DNA of 64,000 nucleotides from Aeromicrobium choanae (GCF_900167475.1 NZ_LT796768.1:248001-312000); one strand, 5' to 3'; numbered from the stretch's first letter, positions 45,230-54,628 are shown. The notes: generated by a model from the sequence alone, not told the origin. A program made the numbers and translations.

Positions 45230-47064
45230 CAGAGGTCCTCGTCTTCCCATTCGGGGGCGAGATCGCGAGCGATCTTGATGTCGTCGTTGCTCGTGCCGGC
45301 GGCGACCATGGGCCAGACCATCGCGTCGCGCTCGACGACGAAGTCGATCACGACGGGCACGTCGTTGATGCTCATCGCCTTCGCGATGACCTCGTCGAGC
45401 TCGTCCTCGCTCTCGCAGCGCAGGCCCACGCAGCCGTAGGCCTCGGCGAGCTTGACGAAGTCGGGGATCCGGCGGGCGCCGATCGACTCCGGCCCGGTGT
45501 TCAGGTCGGTGTTGGAGTAGCGGCTCTCGTAGAAGAGGGTCTGCCACTGGCGCACCATGCCCAGCGAGGAGTTGTTGATGACCGCGACCTTGATCGGGAT
45601 GCCCTCGATCGCGCAGGTGGCCAGCTCCTGGTTGGTCATCTGGAAGCAGCCGTCACCGTCGATGGCCCACACGACGCGATCGGGATCGCCGACCTTGGCG
45701 CCCATCGCGGCCGGGACGCCGTAGCCCATCGTGCCGGCGCCGCCGGAGTTGAGCCACTGGCGCGGGCGCTCGTACTGGACGTAGTGCGCGGCCCACATCT
45801 GGTGCTGGCCGACGCCCGCGGTGTAGATGGCCTCGGGACCGGCGGCCGCGCTGATGCGCTCGATCACCGTCTGCGGCGCGAGGCCCTCGGCGGGCTTGTC
45901 GTACGCGACCGGGAACTGCGCCTTCGCGTTGAGGATGTACTCGCGCCACGCGGTGTAGTCGCCCGTGAGTCCGTCGTCCTGCGACTGCTTCTGCAGGGCA
46001 CGGATGAGGTCGGCGATGACCTCGCGGGCGTCGCCCACGATCGGCACGTCCGCGACGCGGTTCTTGCTGATCTCGGCCGGATCGATGTCGGCGTGGATCA
46101 CCTTGGCGTCGGGCGCGAACGTGTCGAGGTTGCCGGTGACGCGGTCGTCGAAGCGCGCGCCCAGGGTGATGAGCAGGTCGGAGCGCTGGAGGCCGGCGAC
46201 CGCGGCCACCGTGCCGTGCATGCCCGGCATGCCCAGGTGCAGCTCGTGGGAGTCGGGGAACGCGCCGCGCGCCATCAGCGTGGTGACGACCGGGATCTGG
46301 GTCAGCTCGGCGAGCATCTTGAGCTCGGCCGACGCGTCGGCCTTGATGACGCCGCCGCCGACGTAGAGGATCGGCTTCTTGGCCTCGGCGATGAGGCGGG
46401 CGGCCTCGCGGACCTGCTTGTTGTGCGGGCGTGTGGTGGGGCGGTAGCCCGGCAGCGCGAGCTCGTGCGGCCACTCGTGGGTGGTGACGGCCTGGAGCGC
46501 GTCCTTGGCGACGTCGACCAGCACGGGGCCGGGACGGCCGGTGGAGGCGATGTGGAAGGCCTCGGCCACGACGCGCGGGATCTCGGCCGGGTCGGTGACC
46601 AGGAAGCTGTGCTTGGTGATCGGCATCGTGATGCCGCGGATGTCGGCCTCCTGGAAGGCGTCCGAGCCGATGACGCTGCTGGCGACCTGGCCGGTGACCG
46701 CGACGATCGGCACCGAGTCGAGGTAGGCGTCGGCGATCGCGGTGACGAGGTTCGTGGCGCCGGGGCCGGAGGTGGCCATGCAGACGCCCACCTTGCCGGT
46801 GGCCATCGCGTAGCCCTGCGCGGCGTGGCCGGCGCCCTGCTCGTGACGGACCAGCACGTGGCGGATCGAGGAGTCGTACAGCGGGTCGTAGGCGGGCAGG
46901 ATCGCGCCTCCGGGAATCCCGAAGATGACCTCGACCCCGGCCTTTTCCAGCGATCGGACGAGGCTCTGCGCCCCGGTCATCGTCTCCGGTGCCGTCTCGG
47001 TCATGGCCCTACCCGTCTCGTCTGCCGGCCACCCCGTGATCGCGGCCGGTGCTCGGTTCCCCAT
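45229..47064 (-). CDS. ilvB: Acetolactate synthase large (catalytic) subunit
   Basis: A TPP-, magnesium- and FAD-dependent enzyme making acetolactate or acetohydroxybutyrate. The 611-residue product shows [15 protein letters not shown], the catalytic glutamate in [15 protein letters not shown], and the TPP motif [15 protein letters not shown]. The start at 47064 (MGNRAPAAI) is supported by AAGGAG and GGGA upstream; 47004 (MTETAPETM) is the alternative and 47094 has no Shine-Dalgarno sequence. It lies just after an attenuator, so it is controlled by branched-chain amino acid supply. Confidence 0.95.
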
Positions 47065-47100
47065 CGTATTCCCTGCTCCTTCTCGTCCATTCATCGCATG

Positions 47101-47130
47101 AAAAAACCCTCGGCCGTGAGGCGACGAGGG
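47101..47130 (-). terminator. ilvBNC attenuator terminator
   Basis: On the minus strand, CCCTCG and CGAGGG form the outer stem (47125-47130 with 47107-47112), with an inner GCC/GGC, followed at once by six T (47106-47101). It lies 26 bp after the leader peptide stop and 37 bp before the ilvB start. An intrinsic terminator placed before a biosynthetic gene is the hallmark of attenuation. Confidence 0.85.
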
Positions 47131-47156
47131 CGAGACGCGCGGCGAAGTGCCGTGCG

Positions 47157-47186
47157 TCAGTGGACTACGAGGAGCAGCGCATGCAT
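47157..47186 (-). CDS. ilvB leader peptide MHALLLVVH
   Basis: A nine-codon frame with five consecutive branched-chain codons (Leu-Leu-Leu-Val-Val) followed by a terminator. This is the classic transcription-attenuation arrangement for ilv operons: when charged Leu or Val tRNA is scarce, ribosomes stall here and the terminator does not form. No obvious Shine-Dalgarno sequence precedes the ATG; leaderless translation is possible in actinobacteria. The match to known actinobacterial ilvB leaders is by architecture, not by a search. Confidence 0.8.
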   Translation of the reverse strand: MHALLLVVH

Positions 47187-47262
47187 GGAACCAGTGTGCG
47201 CCGCGGACGCGAAGTGGTCAAGTATTGAGACTCGGCGTCCACCATGCGGACACGAGGTGTGG

Positions 47263-47805
47263 TCAGTGGAGGCGTTCGACGGTCTCCGGAGGCAGGCTCC
47301 GGTCGGCGTAGACGAGGCGGACGCCGCCGGGGACGTCGCGGTCGGGACCTCGCCACACCTGCTCCAGCCCGGCCCGCTCGGCGGTGCGTCGCGACGCCTC
47401 GTTGTGGTCCAGCAGGTAGGCCACGACCGGGGTCTCGGCGTCGTATGCGGTGGCCGCCTCGATCGCGGCGCGCACGAGCTCGGCGGCGTATCCCTGGCCC
47501 TGGTGGTCCGGGGCCAGGCGGTAGTAGAGGTTCCAGGTGCCGGTGGGCCGCAGCCGCACTCCCCCGATGCCCACCAGGTCACCATCGTCGCGCCGCCGGG
47601 CGGTCCAGTAGCCGAGGCCGTCCCGCTCCCAGTCCGCCGTGTAGGCCTCGAGGTCGGCCCGGGTCCGCTGCTCGGTGGTGTGCACGCCCGACGGCAGGTG
47701 CGTCCAGACCCGCGGGTCCGCGTGCAGCGTGTGGAGCTCGGCCAGGTCCGCGAACGACACCGCGGTCAGGTCGAGCCGCTCGGTGGTCAGGTGCTGGTAG
47801 TTCAC
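47263..47805 (-). CDS. GNAT acetyltransferase (RimJ/RimL-like)
   Basis: A 180-residue GNAT-fold protein: LTTERLDLTAVSFADLAEL at the N-terminus, acetyl-CoA loop YRLAPDHQGQGYAAELVRAA, and LLDHNEASRRTAERAGLEQ. This layout is typical of the RimJ/RimL (N-terminal or small-molecule acetyltransferase) group. It lies 4 bp after the SDR gene on the same strand, so the two form an operon; the ilvB leader begins 76 bp after it, and readthrough into the ilvB leader is possible. Substrate unknown. Confidence 0.88.
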   Translation of the reverse strand: MNYQHLTTERLDLTAVSFADLAELHTLHADPRVWTHLPSGVHTTEQRTRADLEAYTADWERDGLGYWTARRRDDGDLVGIGGVRLRPTGTWNLYYRLAPDHQGQGYAAELVRAAIEAATAYDAETPVVAYLLDHNEASRRTAERAGLEQVWRGPDRDVPGGVRLVYADRSLPPETVERLH

Positions 47806-47809
47806 CGGC

Positions 47810-49237
47810 TCACCATGGAAATGGTTCGAAGTCCTTCAGGAAGACGCCGTGGAGGTCGACGCCCTCCTCGCCCTGGACGATCGGGTCGTAGACGCGGGCG
47901 GCACCGTCGACGAGGTCGAGCGGGGCCTTGAATCCCTCCTGGGCGAGGCGCTGCTTCGTCACGTGGGGGCGCTCGTCGGTGATCCAACCGGTGTCGACGG
48001 CGGTCATCAGGATCTGGTCGGCCTCGAACATCTCGCGGGCGCTGGTGCGGGTGAGCATGTTGAGCGCGGCCTTGGCCATGTTGGTGTGCGGGTGCCCGGG
48101 GCCCTTGTAGCCGCGCGAGAACTGACCCTCCATCGCCGAGACGTTGACGACGTACTTGCGGCGGGCGGCCGACGCGGCCATCGCGGGACGCAGCCGGCTG
48201 ATGAGGATGAACGGCGCGACGCTGTTGCACAGCTGGACCTCGAGCAGCTCGAGCGCGTCGACCTGGCCGACGTGCTGGACCCAGCTGTTGGTGTCGACGA
48301 AGTCGGGCAGCAGACCACCCGCGTCGATGCGCTCGAGGTCGGCCGAGCCGGCCTCGAGGGCGATCGCGGTGAGCTCCTCGGCGGTGACGGCGTCGCCGGC
48401 GAGCGCCGGGTGCGAGCTGACCGAGCCGACGAGCGACGCCGGGTGGGCGTCGCTGGTGTGCCCGAAGGTGATCAGCTCGGGCACGTAGCCCTCGGGCAGC
48501 GGCTGCGCCTCGGCGTCGGCGATGGCCTGGTAGGCACCGGGCTGGCGCTTCACCGTCTGGGCGGCGTTGTTGATGAGGATGTCGAGCGGTCCCGACGCCG
48601 CGATCTCGTCGGCCAGGCCGATCACCTGGGCGGGGTCGCGCAGGTCGATGCCGACGATCTTGAGCCGGCCGATCCACTCGTCGCTGTCGGGCTGGGCGCT
48701 GAAGCGGCGCACGGCGTCGCGCGGGAAGCGCGTGGTGATCGTGAGGTGTGCGCCGTCGCGCAGCAGCCGCAGTGCGATGTACATGCCGATCTTGGCGCGG
48801 CCGCCGGTGAGCAGCGCGCGACGGCCCGTCAGGTCGGTGCGCTGGTCGCGCTTGGCGTGGCTGAGGGCGGCGCACTTCGGGCACAGCTGGTGGTAGAACG
48901 CGTCGACCACCGTGTACTTGTCCTTGCAGATGTAGCAGCCGCGCGCCACCTGCAGGACACCCGCCGACGCGCCGCGCGCGGTGGAGACCAGCGGGATGCC
49001 GGCGGTCTCGTCGTCGATGCGACGCGGCGAGCCGGTGGCGGTCAGCGAGACGACCTCGCGGTCGGCCTCGTTGACGGCGTCGCGCTTGGCCTTGCGGCGC
49101 TGCTTCTTGACGTCCTTGTAGAACTTGCCACAGGCGCGGCGCAGCGCCACGTAGGCCTCGTCCTCGTCACCGAGGTGCTGCGCCTCGCTGAGCACCTTGA
49201 GGGCGGTCGCGAGCTCGTCGTCGGTGAAGTTCGGCAC
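47810..49237 (-). CDS. SDR-fold oxidoreductase-like protein with N-terminal zinc-ribbon extension
   Basis: A 475-residue protein in two parts. The first 130 residues hold a helical, Lys/Arg-rich segment (FYKDVKKQRRKAKRDAV) and a CYICKDKY to LCPKCA zinc ribbon. The rest is an SDR Rossmann domain: TGGRAKIGMYIA (dinucleotide loop), NNAAQTV, and the catalytic Ser in NVSAMEGQF. The usual Tyr-x-x-x-Lys becomes Thr-N-M-A-Lys (HTNMAKAAL), so the catalytic tyrosine seems replaced; a nearby GYKGPGH Tyr might serve. The substrate is unknown. Such proteins are widely conserved, also in plants and fungi as I recall, but poorly characterised. Confidence 0.85.
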   Translation of the reverse strand: MPNFTDDELATALKVLSEAQHLGDEDEAYVALRRACGKFYKDVKKQRRKAKRDAVNEADREVVSLTATGSPRRIDDETAGIPLVSTARGASAGVLQVARGCYICKDKYTVVDAFYHQLCPKCAALSHAKRDQRTDLTGRRALLTGGRAKIGMYIALRLLRDGAHLTITTRFPRDAVRRFSAQPDSDEWIGRLKIVGIDLRDPAQVIGLADEIAASGPLDILINNAAQTVKRQPGAYQAIADAEAQPLPEGYVPELITFGHTSDAHPASLVGSVSSHPALAGDAVTAEELTAIALEAGSADLERIDAGGLLPDFVDTNSWVQHVGQVDALELLEVQLCNSVAPFILISRLRPAMAASAARRKYVVNVSAMEGQFSRGYKGPGHPHTNMAKAALNMLTRTSAREMFEADQILMTAVDTGWITDERPHVTKQRLAQEGFKAPLDLVDGAARVYDPIVQGEEGVDLHGVFLKDFEPFPW

Positions 49238-49275
49238 CGAGTGATTCTACGGTGCCGTTCCCCGCCGTCTCGACT

Positions 49276-49399
49276 GGTCTCGATACTCCCCCGCAAGCGG
49301 GAGGTGCCCCCACGCTCGCTGCGCTCACGAGCTACTCGACCACCGGGCATCCCGGTGATCGAGTGGCACGGCGAGGAACGAGCCGGCGTATCGAGATCA
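49276..49399. repeat. Long palindromic interspersed repeat, copy C (before ilvD)
   Basis: Outer arms GGTCTCGATA and TATCGAGATCA identical to copy A, with inner CTACTCGACCACCGGG and CCCGGTGATCGAGTGG. CGCTCGCTGCGCTC and GCGAGGAACGAGCC are shared with copy B. A small extra hairpin, CCCCCGC-AA-GCGGGAG, is inserted in the left half. It lies between the SDR start and the ilvD stop. Confidence 0.8.
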
Positions 49400-49417
49400 C
49401 GAACCGCCGGACGAGCG

Positions 49418-51112
49418 TCAGCCCGTGACGGCGCCGTGGGCTGCCGAGCTGACCAGCTTGCGGTACTTGGCCAGGACGCCGGTGGTGTACTTCGGCGGGT
49501 TCGGCTCCCAGCCGACCTTGCGCTGCTCGAGGTCGGCCTCGTCGATCTCGACGTCGAGGCGCTTGTTCGCGACGTCGAGCGTGATCGGGTCGCCGTCGCG
49601 CACGAACGCGATCGGGCCGCCGTCGACGGCCTCCGGGGCGACGTGGCCGACGCACAGGCCGGTGGTGCCGCCGGAGAAGCGACCGTCAGTCAGCAGCAGG
49701 ACGTCCTTGCCGAGGCCGGCGCCCTTGATGGCGCCGGTGATGGCGAGCATCTCGCGCATGCCGGGGCCGCCCTTGGGGCCCTCGTAGCGGATGACGACGA
49801 CGTCGCCGGCGACGACGGTGCCGTCCTCCAGCGCGTCCATCGCGGCGCGCTCGCCGTCGAACACGCGGGCGGTGCCGCGGAAGACCGACTCGTCGAAGCC
49901 AGCGCTCTTGACGACCGCGCCCTCGGGGGCGAGCGTGCCGTGAAGGATCGTGAGGCCGCCGGTCTTGTGGATCGGCTTGTCGAGCGGGCGGATGACGTCG
50001 CCGTCGAGGCCGAGATCGATGTGGGCGAGGTTCTCGGCCATCGTCTTGCCGGTGACGGTCATGACGTCGCCGTGCATGAGGCCCGCGTCGAGCAGCGCCT
50101 TCATGATCACGGGGATGCCGCCGACCTTGTCGACGTCGTTCATCACGTAGCGACCGAAGGGCTTGAGGTCGCCCAGGTGCGGGACCTTGTCGCCGACGCG
50201 GTTGAAGTCCTCGAGCGTCAGCGGGACGCCGGCCTCGCGGGCGATCGCCAGCAGGTGCAGCACGGCGTTGGTGGAGCCGCCGAGCGCCATGACGACGGTG
50301 ATGGCGTTCTCGAAGGCCTCGAGCGTCATGATGTCGCGCGCGGTGATGCCCTTGCGCAGCAGCTCGACGACGGCCTCGCCGGACTTCCGGGCGTACTCGT
50401 CGCGGCGGCGGTCGGGGGCCGGCGGGGCGGCCGAGCCGGGCAGGCTCATGCCGAGCGCCTCGGCGGCCGACGCCATCGTGTTTGCGGTGTACATGCCGCC
50501 GCAGGCACCCTCGCCGGGGCAGATCGCGCGCTCGATGCGGTCGACCTCGTCGCGGGTGATGAGGCCCTTCATGCAGGCGCCGACAGCCTCGAAGGCGTCG
50601 ATGATCGTGACGTCCTTGCCGTCGACGTTGCCCGGCAGGGTGGAGCCGGCGTAGAGGAAGACGCTGGAGAGGTCGAGGCGCGCGGCGGCCATGAGCATGC
50701 CGGGCAGGCTCTTGTCGCAGCCGGCCAGGAGCACTGAGCCGTCGAGACGCTCGGCCGACATGACGACCTCGACCGAATCGGCGATGACCTCACGGCTGAC
50801 GAGGGAGAAGTGCATGCCCTCGTGGCCCATGCTGATGCCGTCGGAGACGCTGATCGTGCCGAACTCGAGCGGGTAGCCGCCGCCGGTGTGGACACCCTCC
50901 TTGACGGCCTTGGCGAGCCGGTCGAGGGAGAGGTTGCACGGGGTGATCTCGTTCCAGCTGGACGCGACGCCGATCTGGGGCTTCACCCAGTCGTCGTCCC
51001 CCATGCCGACCGCACGGAGCATGCCGCGCGCGGCGGTCTTCTCCAGGCCGTCGGTGACGTCGCGGCTGCGCGGCTTGATGTCGATGTCGGGCGTGTCGGG
51101 GGTCTCGGCCAT
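49418..51112 (-). CDS. ilvD: Dihydroxy-acid dehydratase
   Basis: Third step of valine and isoleucine synthesis. The 564-residue enzyme carries an iron-sulfur cluster; candidate ligands are Cys in [21 protein letters not shown] and [14 protein letters not shown]. Other landmarks: [20 protein letters not shown] in outline and [20 protein letters not shown] near the C-terminus. It is separate from ilvBNC by the SDR and GNAT genes and has its own upstream gap of 42 bp to the SatD-linked membrane gene, so its promoter may overlap that gene or be shared with it. Confidence 0.97.
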   Translation of the reverse strand: MAETPDTPDIDIKPRSRDVTDGLEKTAARGMLRAVGMGDDDWVKPQIGVASSWNEITPCNLSLDRLAKAVKEGVHTGGGYPLEFGTISVSDGISMGHEGMHFSLVSREVIADSVEVVMSAERLDGSVLLAGCDKSLPGMLMAAARLDLSSVFLYAGSTLPGNVDGKDVTIIDAFEAVGACMKGLITRDEVDRIERAICPGEGACGGMYTANTMASAAEALGMSLPGSAAPPAPDRRRDEYARKSGEAVVELLRKGITARDIMTLEAFENAITVVMALGGSTNAVLHLLAIAREAGVPLTLEDFNRVGDKVPHLGDLKPFGRYVMNDVDKVGGIPVIMKALLDAGLMHGDVMTVTGKTMAENLAHIDLGLDGDVIRPLDKPIHKTGGLTILHGTLAPEGAVVKSAGFDESVFRGTARVFDGERAAMDALEDGTVVAGDVVVIRYEGPKGGPGMREMLAITGAIKGAGLGKDVLLLTDGRFSGGTTGLCVGHVAPEAVDGGPIAFVRDGDPITLDVANKRLDVEIDEADLEQRKVGWEPNPPKYTTGVLAKYRKLVSSAAHGAVTG

Positions 51113-51154
51113 ACGGGCATCGTACGACCGGTGTTGAGCGTGCGGTCCCGGTGG

Positions 51155-51838
51155 TCAGAACAGCGGCACGAGCGCGAGCGCGAGGAACCAGCTGACGAAG
51201 CTGCCGACGAGCACGTACTCGGCTCGCGACCCGTCGCCCTCGTCCTTGGAGATCTCGGGAAAGCGCAGGATGCCCTTGGCCGCGAGGATCGCCGCCACTC
51301 CCCCGTAGTTGCCGCCGATGGCGAAGCCGAAGACGAGCACCCGCTCGAGCGGACCGATGACCCGGCCGCCCTTGAGCCGGCGCTCCTCGGCGAGCAGGCC
51401 GCGGCCGACGCGGTCGAGCACCTCACGGACGATGGCGTTGGCGGGACCGATCATCGCCACGGCGGTGACGACGGCGAGCACCATCTCGTCGAGGCTGACC
51501 TCGGCCAGTGCCGGCACGTCGAGCGACTCGTACCAGTCGAGCATCGGGGGTTGGTTGCGATCGATCGCGGGTGACGCGATGAGCGCGAGCAGCGCGCCGA
51601 TGCCGGAGACGACCATGCCGGGGATCCGCCACGAGGGCACGGTGCGGGCGCTGGCCCACCACAGGCCGACGATCGCGGGCAGCCAGCCGGCGCCCGGGCC
51701 GTAGCCGAGGGCGTACGCCGCGAGGATCACGATCGCGACCATGGCGACGACCTCGACGACGACCACCCACATCCGGTCGACGTGGCGCAGGTACTCGGCG
51801 AGGCAGATCGCGAGCAGGACGAGGGCGAGCAGGGCCAT
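51155..51838 (-). CDS. Hypothetical membrane protein coupled to SatD
   Basis: A 227-residue integral membrane protein with about five or six hydrophobic helices (ALLALVLLAICLAEYL, VVEVVAMVAIVILAAYALG, and EMVLAVVTAVAMIGPAN among them) and a charged loop LAEERRLKGGRVIGPLERV. The start overlaps the SatD stop (TGATG). Streptococcal SatD is followed by a membrane protein, SatE, so this may be an equivalent; that is inference from synteny, not from a recognised domain. Function unknown. Confidence 0.75.
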   Translation of the reverse strand: MALLALVLLAICLAEYLRHVDRMWVVVVEVVAMVAIVILAAYALGYGPGAGWLPAIVGLWWASARTVPSWRIPGMVVSGIGALLALIASPAIDRNQPPMLDWYESLDVPALAEVSLDEMVLAVVTAVAMIGPANAIVREVLDRVGRGLLAEERRLKGGRVIGPLERVLVFGFAIGGNYGGVAAILAAKGILRFPEISKDEGDGSRAEYVLVGSFVSWFLALALVPLF

Positions 51839-52470
51839 CAGCGCACCAGCTCCACACCGTCGACGACCGCGAGGGCGCCGCTGCGGCGCAGCGACTGGGA
51901 GACCGCGGACGCGGAGATGCCCTCGGCCACGGCGAGCTCGCGCTGGGTGCGGCCCTGCAGCAGGCCCAGGGTCAGTCGGCGCTGCCGGCCGTCGAACCCG
52001 CTGACCACCTGGTCGCGAGCCATCAGATATGCGTTCACGGTTCCCCCTTCGTGCACCCACGTGCGCAGCCCCGACTGGCGGGCGACACGTTGCTCGACCT
52101 CGCCGATCGCGTCGCGCGCGTTCCACCAGGCCGGCCCGTCCTGGGTCAGACCGTACTCGGAGCGACCGACGACTTCGAAGGTGCCGACGCCGACGCCGAC
52201 ACGCGCGTCCATCCCCTCCGGGAGCGCGAGCCGCACGACGAGCGCGGTGAGCAGGGCGTCATGCAGTGTGGCGTGGGTGGACTGGAACTCGTCGCCGATC
52301 GTGGGTGCGGGCGGTTGCTCCGAGGGGACGAGCTCGGCCGCGGCGGCCAAGGCGTCGATGAGCCGTTCCTGCGCTTCGGCGCGCGAGGTGGCCTGCCGTG
52401 AGGCCACGAGGTCGCCGATCAGCGCCACGGTCTGTGAAGGTGAAACCTTCATTTCCATGGAATGAAGCAT
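51838..52470 (-). CDS. SatD-family protein with C-terminal helix-turn-helix
   Basis: A 210-residue protein. The N-terminal SatD domain contains TVALIGDLVASRQATSRAEAQ and TIGDEFQSTHATLHDA, both typical of the family, and the C-terminal helix-turn-helix (LLQGRTQRELAVAEGISASAVSQSLRRSG in outline) resembles sigma-70 region 4. SatD was named for acid-tolerance and secretion functions in streptococci; its biochemistry is unclear. Starts at 52470, 52458 or 52452 are possible and lie within or next to two matching palindromes, suggesting autoregulation. Confidence 0.85.
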   Translation of the reverse strand: MLHSMEMKVSPSQTVALIGDLVASRQATSRAEAQERLIDALAAAAELVPSEQPPAPTIGDEFQSTHATLHDALLTALVVRLALPEGMDARVGVGVGTFEVVGRSEYGLTQDGPAWWNARDAIGEVEQRVARQSGLRTWVHEGGTVNAYLMARDQVVSGFDGRQRRLTLGLLQGRTQRELAVAEGISASAVSQSLRRSGALAVVDGVELVR

Positions 52471-52495
52471 ATACCTTCATTACTGGAAAATGAAG
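52447..52495. promoter_or_regulatory. Two CTTCATT-N7-AATGAAG operators at the satD start
   Basis: Box 1 (52447-52467) and box 2 (52475-52495) each have perfect 7-bp arms, CTTCATT and AATGAAG, with a 7-bp centre, placed 28 bp centre to centre. Box 1 covers the first satD codons; the interval holds CATATAC, a possible -10 element. Identical arms twice in 49 bp are not expected by chance in this GC-rich DNA. Confidence 0.75.
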
Positions 52496-52504
52496 CCCTC
52501 GACT

Positions 52505-53539
52505 TCACTCGATGGGCTCGGGACGCCACGCGGGGATGACGTCGCCGGCCTCGACGGGCTCTGGCACCGGCGGCCCGGACGGGTTTCGCTGGACCCAGGC
52601 GGTGGCCGCCTTGTGGCCCGACTCGAACAGGCTCGCGCGCTGCTCGGGGGTGAGGTCGAAGTCGGTCCAGCGGACGCCCTTCGGCTTGGCGAAGATGCTG
52701 CGGTCGATCGCGGCCGGGTCGCTCACATGACGGACCTGGGTGGAGTCGACGGTGGTGAAGATCAGGTTGGTCAGCAGCGACAGCGGCGAGGTGACCGGCT
52801 TGGCCTTCGCCCGCTCCCCCGCCGGCGAGCTGAGCCGCACGCCGAGGGTGGGCCAGCGGCTGGGCAGCCCGTCGCGTCGGTCGAACAGCTCGATGGGGTA
52901 GCTGCGCAGGAGCGAGCCGTCGGCCAGCGTCAGGGTGCCGTACTTCGACTTCAGCCGGACGGGCTCGAACAGGAACGGGATGGCGGCCGAGGCGCGCACG
53001 GCCCGCGCCACCGAGTACTCGTCCGGGTCGTGGCCGTGGGCGGGCAGGTCCCAGGGCAGGAACATGGCCCGCTGGCGAGAGAGGTCGCTCGCGGTGACCA
53101 CGAGGCGGTACGACTGGCCCTGCGGCAGCGCGCTGCCCGGGTCGTCGAAGTAGAGATCGCCGAAGGTGCGCACTCCGAGGTCGCCCAGGACGCCCTTCAG
53201 CCACTGCTCCATGTGGCGGCCGGGATGCGCCCCGAGGTGGAACATCACGCCCCACGCGTCGGCGGCCCGCGGCCACCACCCCAGCATCGCGCCGCGCTTG
53301 CGTCGGTCGAGGAACGCGCTGTAGTCGATCGTGCGCATGATGTCGTCGACGCGACTGAACGGCTCCCCCGCGTGCTGCATCGCGGCCATCACGGAGCCGA
53401 CCATCGCCCCGGCCGACGACCCGCCGATCCGGGGGAACGTGTAGCCGTGCTCAGCGAGCGCGGTCGCGGCGCCCACCAGGGCGATCCCCTTGACTCCCCC
53501 GCCCTCGAGAACGAGGTCGACCGCGCGCGTCTGCTCCAC
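52505..53539 (-). CDS. Patatin-like phospholipase
   Basis: A 344-residue lipid acyl hydrolase-like protein. The oxyanion loop is GGGVKG (13-18), the nucleophile is Ser42 in GGSSAG (GxSxG), and the catalytic Asp is in LADGS near residue 219. No signal peptide. The enzyme class cleaves acyl groups of membrane lipids; its role here is unknown. It ends 10 bp before the satD operator pair. It is the last housekeeping-like gene before the defence island; its codon usage is GC-rich as in its left neighbours. Confidence 0.9.
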   Translation of the reverse strand: MEQTRAVDLVLEGGGVKGIALVGAATALAEHGYTFPRIGGSSAGAMVGSVMAAMQHAGEPFSRVDDIMRTIDYSAFLDRRKRGAMLGWWPRAADAWGVMFHLGAHPGRHMEQWLKGVLGDLGVRTFGDLYFDDPGSALPQGQSYRLVVTASDLSRQRAMFLPWDLPAHGHDPDEYSVARAVRASAAIPFLFEPVRLKSKYGTLTLADGSLLRSYPIELFDRRDGLPSRWPTLGVRLSSPAGERAKAKPVTSPLSLLTNLIFTTVDSTQVRHVSDPAAIDRSIFAKPKGVRWTDFDLTPEQRASLFESGHKAATAWVQRNPSGPPVPEPVEAGDVIPAWRPEPIE

Positions 53540-54078
53540 GGTTCGACTCTATGGCGTGCACGCGGACATGGCTCCGGGGACGCCGTGGGCGCTCAGCGAA
53601 GTCGCGTCATTCCGCCCAGTAACGGCTACATGGAGAACGCCGCTGGCGCTGCCCGAACGTCTTCGCATTGCAGCTGGCAAGCTGCAGCTGGCACTGCTCC
53701 GGTCACGCATCTTCGTAGTCTTGGACAGATGGATTGTCGTGTTCGTCGCAACGTCACCCGCTGTCCTCGCCGACAGGCGCGCGTTCTTCAGGTGCCAAGC
53801 TCTATTGATACTGGGCTCGAAGCCGGGTCCACCACGCTGGCGGCAAGTACGGCCCGATCGAGGTAAATCTCGATCGGTCGTTACTTCTTGGTTGCCCCTG
53901 ACCGAGACGACAGGTTGTCGTGGGACCCCGACCTTTCACATCCGGCCAGTCGTAGGACCTACCGATCCAGCCGGTGGGGAGACGGGCACTCGCTTGTCAC
54001 CACCGGGACGATGGATCAGCGCCGTCAGTTGTCAACCCGGCCCACTGGGTGCCTCGTGACGCGATAGGAAACTAACCT
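53540..54078. other. Gene-poor junction between host genes and defence island
   Basis: No convincing gene in about 540 bp. One hairpin, CCGATCGAG (53854-53862) and CTCGATCGG (53869-53877), is a possible terminator or remnant. GCAGCTGGCA occurs twice near 53671-53695. Base composition drops from that of patatin toward that of the island, so this is probably the left boundary; no integrase or attachment site was recognised. Confidence 0.5.
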
Positions 54079-54627
54079 TCACGGGGATTTCTCGTACGCC
54101 AGCGTCCGAGTGCCCGAAGCGTCGATCACCTCAACGCTCTCTCCCAGGAAGGTCTCGACGAGCCAGTCGTAGATGTCCTCGCATAGTTGGACATATCTTT
54201 CCGGCGCGAGCCTCTGCCCGTTGAAGACTTTGCCGTGCGCAACATCGTTCCGTATGCCGAGAAGGTCTCCCAGCGCATCCCGGCGCACCGCTGTGAGGAA
54301 CAAGTCAAAGGACACCGCGTGATTCTCGCCGAATCGAGCGATCAGCTTCGTGAAAGCATCGACCGTGAGGTTTGGGGCACGCTTGAACCAGGAGCGCGAG
54401 AAGCTCAGCGCCGGACCGCCCGCCTTCTGCTCGAGGTATCCGTCGATGATGATGAATGTCACCTGTTCGAGGAAACCTGCACACCGCAGACAGAGATAGC
54501 GCCGCAGGTCTTCTTGAATCTTTTCGTTTCCGGCAGGCAGCACACGGACCGCTGATTGGTATCGCTGGTACTCCGCTTCAAGACGAGCCCAGAATGCATG
54601 CGCCTCCGATCGGGCCCCTGCAGTCAT
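54079..54627 (-). CDS. HEPN-domain RNase-like protein (RiboL-PSP-HEPN type)
   Basis: A 182-residue all-helical protein with the HEPN catalytic motif R-x4-H: Arg126 and His131 in LGIRNDVAHGK. The N-terminal helices (AHAFWARLEAEYQRYQSAVR, LRRYLCLRCAGFLEQVTFII) and the KLIARFG segment resemble the HEPN group found in defence and toxin loci. HEPN proteins of this type are usually metal-independent RNases. It begins one base after the stop of the DUF262 gene, so the two are coupled, and follows the NaeI-like nuclease gene in the same direction. Probably an effector controlled by the DUF262 protein; not shown. Confidence 0.8.
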   Translation of the reverse strand: MTAGARSEAHAFWARLEAEYQRYQSAVRVLPAGNEKIQEDLRRYLCLRCAGFLEQVTFIIIDGYLEQKAGGPALSFSRSWFKRAPNLTVDAFTKLIARFGENHAVSFDLFLTAVRRDALGDLLGIRNDVAHGKVFNGQRLAPERYVQLCEDIYDWLVETFLGESVEVIDASGTRTLAYEKSP

Positions 54628-54628
54628 G

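Noticed and set aside
47849-50737. 962-codon plus-strand open frame
   Set aside because: Antisense to the SDR gene, a repeat and ilvD; composition is that of a shadow frame.
53854-53877. Hairpin in the patatin-HEPN gap considered as an attachment site
   Set aside because: No integrase, tRNA or matching second copy in the window, so no support beyond a small palindrome.
53490-54059. 189-codon plus-strand frame right of patatin
   Set aside because: Begins antisense inside patatin and changes composition midway; no domain recognised.
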